A stretch of 64,000 nt of DNA, taken from the NCBI RefSeq assembly GCF_021458635.1, contig NZ_JAIRDQ010000008.1:1-64000 (forward strand), in the 5' to 3' direction. Below, in pieces: positions 61,686 to 64,000 of the stretch (its first letter is position 1; the number at the start of each line of letters is the position of its first letter). The notes beneath the pieces are model-generated. The model was not told where the DNA came from. It searched no databases and saw only the letters and a program-made list of their open reading frames with translations. This stretch comes from Bradyrhizobium monzae (lineage in GTDB: Bacteria > Pseudomonadota > Alphaproteobacteria > Rhizobiales > Xanthobacteraceae). The position numbers were made by a program, and so were the translations under genes.

Positions 61686-62510
61686 TCACTCATCCCGCCA
61701 TGTCGGTGTGCGCTTCTCGATGAAGGCGCCGATGCCTTCCTCGGCGTCGCAGGCCATCATGTTCTCGGTCATCACCTCTGCCGCATAGCGATAGGCGTCC
61801 GCAAGGCTCATCTCGGCCTGACGGTAGAACGCCTCCTTGCCGAGCTTGACGGTGTAGGCGGACTTCAGCGCGACTTGTTGCGCAAGCTCAATCGCGGCGT
61901 CGCGCTCGGTGCCGGCGGCGACGACGCGATTGACGAGGCCGATCTCGCGGGCGCGCGCAGCCGGCACCGGTTCGCCGGTGAGCAGCATCTCCATTGCCTG
62001 CTTGCGCGGCACGTTGCGCGACAGCGCCACCATCGGCGTCGAGCAGAACAGGCCGATGTCGACGCCGGGTGTGGCGAAGCTCGCCGCATCCGATGCGATC
62101 GCGAGATCGCAGCTCGCCACGAGCTGGCAGCCGGCCGCGGTCGCGATGCCCTGGACCGAAGCGACCACCGGCTTCGGCAGACGCACGACCGCCTGCATCA
62201 TCGCGCTGCAGGCGTTCATGAGTTCAGCGAAATAGGCGCGGCCGCGATCCGGATCGCTGCGGCGCGCGGTCAGCTCCTTCATGTCGTGACCGGCGGAGAA
62301 GGCGGGACCGTTGGCGGCGATCACGACGCCGCGGATGGACTTGTTGTCGCGGATCTCGTCGAGTTCGGCATGCAGGCCGGCGATCATCGCTTCCGACAGG
62401 CTGTTGCGCGCTGCCGGCCGGTTGAGGGTCAGCACCGCGATGGCGCCGACCATTTCGCGCAGCAGAATTGGCGGTTGCGGGGACGAGGCGCGGGCGGCCT
62501 GGGTGGACAT
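61686..62510 (-). CDS. enoyl-CoA hydratase/isomerase family protein
   Basis: The 274-residue crotonase-fold protein has the oxyanion-hole segments NGPAFSAGHDMKEL and IATAAGCQLVASCDLAIAS. The Glu pair of classic hydratases is not clearly conserved at the usual positions (GCQL and DIGLFCSTP), so the activity could be an isomerase or hydrolase of another kind. The ATG at 62510 is preferred over a TTG three bases before. It is divergent from the thioesterase gene. Confidence 0.87.
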   Translation of the reverse strand: MSTQAARASSPQPPILLREMVGAIAVLTLNRPAARNSLSEAMIAGLHAELDEIRDNKSIRGVVIAANGPAFSAGHDMKELTARRSDPDRGRAYFAELMNACSAMMQAVVRLPKPVVASVQGIATAAGCQLVASCDLAIASDAASFATPGVDIGLFCSTPMVALSRNVPRKQAMEMLLTGEPVPAARAREIGLVNRVVAAGTERDAAIELAQQVALKSAYTVKLGKEAFYRQAEMSLADAYRYAAEVMTENMMACDAEEGIGAFIEKRTPTWRDE

Positions 62511-62596
62511 CAAGGCGTTTCCGGTTGGATTATTGCAGTTGGATGATGCAGATAACCTAATGTAACAGGTCCCGTGAAGCGAGGGTGGGGAACAGC

Positions 62597-63025
62597 ATGG
62601 CGGCAGCGAAAATGAGCGTGGCGGAGGTCGAGCAGTTTCTCCGTGCCGAGTTTCCCCAGGCGTTCGGCGGCGACGACGTCACGATCGAGAGCGCGGACGG
62701 CCAGACCTGCCTTTTGCGCCAGCGCTTCAGCGAACGGATGCTGCGGCCGGGTGGAACCGTCTCAGGCCCGACGCTGATGGCACTGGCCGATTTCGCCATG
62801 TACGTGGTGCTGCTGTCGGCCATCGGCCCGGTCGGGCTCGCCGTGACCACCAATCTCAACATCAATTTTCTGCGCAAGGGCCAGCCGGGACAGGACGTGC
62901 TGGCGGAGGCCCGGTTGCTCAAGCTCGGCAAGCGCCTCGCGGTCGGGGAGGTGAAGCTGCTGTCCGGGACGTCCCCCGATCCGATTGCCCACGTCACATC
63001 GACCTATTCCATTCCAAATATTTGA
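62597..63025 (+). CDS. PaaI-family hotdog thioesterase
   Basis: The 142-residue hotdog-fold protein has MLRPGGTVSGPTLMALADFA and GLAVTTNLNINFLRKG, typical of PaaI/YbgC-like acyl-CoA thioesterases. It would release CoA esters, possibly aromatic or enoyl types. The ATG at 62597 follows GAGGGTGGGG. It is divergent from the enoyl-CoA hydratase gene and could share control with it. The specific substrate is unknown. Confidence 0.88.
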   Translation: MAAAKMSVAEVEQFLRAEFPQAFGGDDVTIESADGQTCLLRQRFSERMLRPGGTVSGPTLMALADFAMYVVLLSAIGPVGLAVTTNLNINFLRKGQPGQDVLAEARLLKLGKRLAVGEVKLLSGTSPDPIAHVTSTYSIPNI

Positions 63026-63097
63026 GCTTTTCGCAGGTAATATCGCACCTTAATTTCAAGATACTGATTTTGTTGATGTAATTTGCGTCGCTGGGCA

Positions 63098-63126
63098 TTG
63101 ACCGTTGCGCGTGTCTTCTCTAGAAA
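63098..63126 (+). promoter_or_regulatory. promoter of the rplM-rpsI operon
   Basis: TTGACC at 63098-63103 and TAGAAA at 63121-63126 are separated by exactly 17 bases, a good sigma-70 arrangement. The rplM ATG is 57 bases further on. The upstream flank is AT-rich, as expected for a strong ribosomal promoter. Confidence 0.6.
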
Positions 63127-63183
63127 CCCGCGCAGTCCGGTGCGGTGTTCGCGCCGCTATTCCCCGTCCACGGAAACTCTGAC

Positions 63184-63648
63184 ATGAAAACCTTTTCGGC
63201 AAAGCCGGCCGAGGTGACGAAGAAGTGGGTGCTGATCGACGCCAAGGGTCTGGTCGTCGGCCGTCTCGCCACCATCGTTGCCATGCGCCTGCGCGGCAAG
63301 CACCTCCCGACCTACACCCCGCACGTTGATTGCGGCGACAACGTCATCATCATCAACGCCCAGCATGCGGTCCTCACCGGCCGCAAGCGCGAGCAGAAGA
63401 CCTATTACAAGCACACCGGCTATGTTGGCCACATCAAGGAGCGCACCGCGCGCCAGATCCTTGAAGGCAAGCATCCCGAGCGCGTGCTGGAGAAGGCCGT
63501 CGAGCGCATGATCCCGCGTGGTCCGCTCGGTCGCGTCCAGATGGGCAACCTCCGCGTCTATGGCGGTGCTGATCATCCGCACGAGGCCCAGACGCCCGAG
63601 AAGATCGACATCGCCAAGTTGAACCGCAAGAACACGAGGGCCGCATAA
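63184..63648 (+). CDS. rplM: 50S ribosomal protein L13
   Basis: The 154-residue protein is an early-assembling protein of the large subunit. The sequence KKWVLIDAKGLVVGRLATIV, GDNVIIINAQHAVLTGRK and VERMIPRGPLGRVQMGNL matches L13. The ATG at 63184 gives the family start MKTFSAKPAE. rpsI begins two bases after the stop, the usual operon. Confidence 0.98.
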   Translation: MKTFSAKPAEVTKKWVLIDAKGLVVGRLATIVAMRLRGKHLPTYTPHVDCGDNVIIINAQHAVLTGRKREQKTYYKHTGYVGHIKERTARQILEGKHPERVLEKAVERMIPRGPLGRVQMGNLRVYGGADHPHEAQTPEKIDIAKLNRKNTRAA

Positions 63649-63650
63649 TC

Positions 63651-64000
63651 ATGGCCGAATCCATTCAGTCGCTCGACCAGCTCTCGCAGCTCAAGACCGC
63701 GGTGGCGCCCGATGCGCCCAAGCACGAGAAGAAGGTCGACAAGTTCAACCGCGCCTACGCCACCGGCAAGCGCAAGGACGCGGTCGCCCGCGTCTGGATC
63801 AAGCCGGGTGCCGGCAAGGTCACGGTCAACTCGCGCGAGGTCGAGGTCTATTTCGCTCGTCCCGTGCTGCGCATGATGATCGAGCAGCCGTTCTCGGTGG
63901 CCGCGCGCTCCGGCCAGTACGACGTGATCTGCACCGTCGCCGGCGGCGGTCTGTCCGGTCAGGCCGGTGCCGTCCGTCACGGCATCTCCAAGGCGCTCAC
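63651..64000 (+). CDS. rpsI: 30S ribosomal protein S9 (partial, runs off the window)
   Basis: The first 116 codons are present and the gene continues beyond the window. The N-terminal extension (MAESIQSLDQLSQLK) is typical of Rhizobiales. The S9 core begins at RAYATGKRKDAVARVWIKPG and continues to GLSGQAGAVRHGISKAL. It follows rplM by two bases. The C-terminal Lys/Arg tail that contacts P-site tRNA lies outside the window. Confidence 0.97.
   Translation, partial: MAESIQSLDQLSQLKTAVAPDAPKHEKKVDKFNRAYATGKRKDAVARVWIKPGAGKVTVNSREVEVYFARPVLRMMIEQPFSVAARSGQYDVICTVAGGGLSGQAGAVRHGISKAL

Overview
The window is about 64 kb of a GC-rich alphaproteobacterial chromosome. It most resembles Bradyrhizobium or a close relative (Nitrobacteraceae, Rhizobiales). 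Support comes from the gene order glyA-nrdR-ribD-ribE-ribH-nusB-thiL-hppA and ihfA-merR, from GcrA, LdtR, a Bpt arginyltransferase, a Porin_2-type porin and DUF2842, and from intergenic hairpin repeats of a type common in that group. This is recognition by eye; no database search was run.

Layout. 0.1-10.4 kb is accessory: a chrA chromate-efflux operon with a rhodanese-ChrB fusion, a periplasmic lactonase-like hydrolase abutting a decayed EamA transporter, two MFS transporters, a class III nucleotide cyclase, mntH with a palindromic operator, and a PIN/AbrB toxin-antitoxin pair. 10.4-30.4 kb is mostly housekeeping: bpt, hemB, ldtR, glyA, nrdR, the riboflavin genes, nusB, thiL, the proton pump hppA, bamE, a cytochrome bc1 chaperone, yceD, plsX-fabH, ihfA, a MerR regulator and tRNA-Pro(GGG). 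30.4-38.5 kb looks like an eroded island at the tRNA: a tyrosine-recombinase gene broken into three frames, a MITE-like inverted repeat, an atypical epoxide-hydrolase-like gene, TetR and MarR regulators, lipase and SDR genes, and a deleted, frameshifted DapA-family fragment.

38.6-48.7 kb carries a porin, a possible small RNA, gcrA, an acetamidase/formamidase, a YdcF-like protein, a DUF169 protein, two tandem saccharopine-dehydrogenase-like genes, and an FAD monooxygenase divergent from a MarR regulator. 48.7-57.7 kb is a surface-polysaccharide locus: an O-antigen ligase/polymerase-like protein, a polyprenyl-phosphate sugar-1-phosphate transferase, a GT4 glycosyltransferase, a GumC/Wzz-like co-polymerase, a CelD/BioF2-type acyltransferase and a NodB-fold protein. 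The co-polymerase kinase-like domain and the NodB-fold protein both appear to have lost catalytic residues. The window closes with ctaA, metY, small metabolic genes, and rplM-rpsI behind a strong promoter; rpsI runs off the end.

The genes most clearly working together are ribD/ribE/ribH (riboflavin), plsX/fabH (fatty acid and phospholipid initiation), the chromate pair, and the polysaccharide locus. No CRISPR array, rRNA, prophage structural module or intact insertion sequence was seen. The best leads are the polysaccharide locus with its two apparent pseudoenzymes, the tRNA-Pro island relic, and the candidate small RNA between the porin gene and gcrA.
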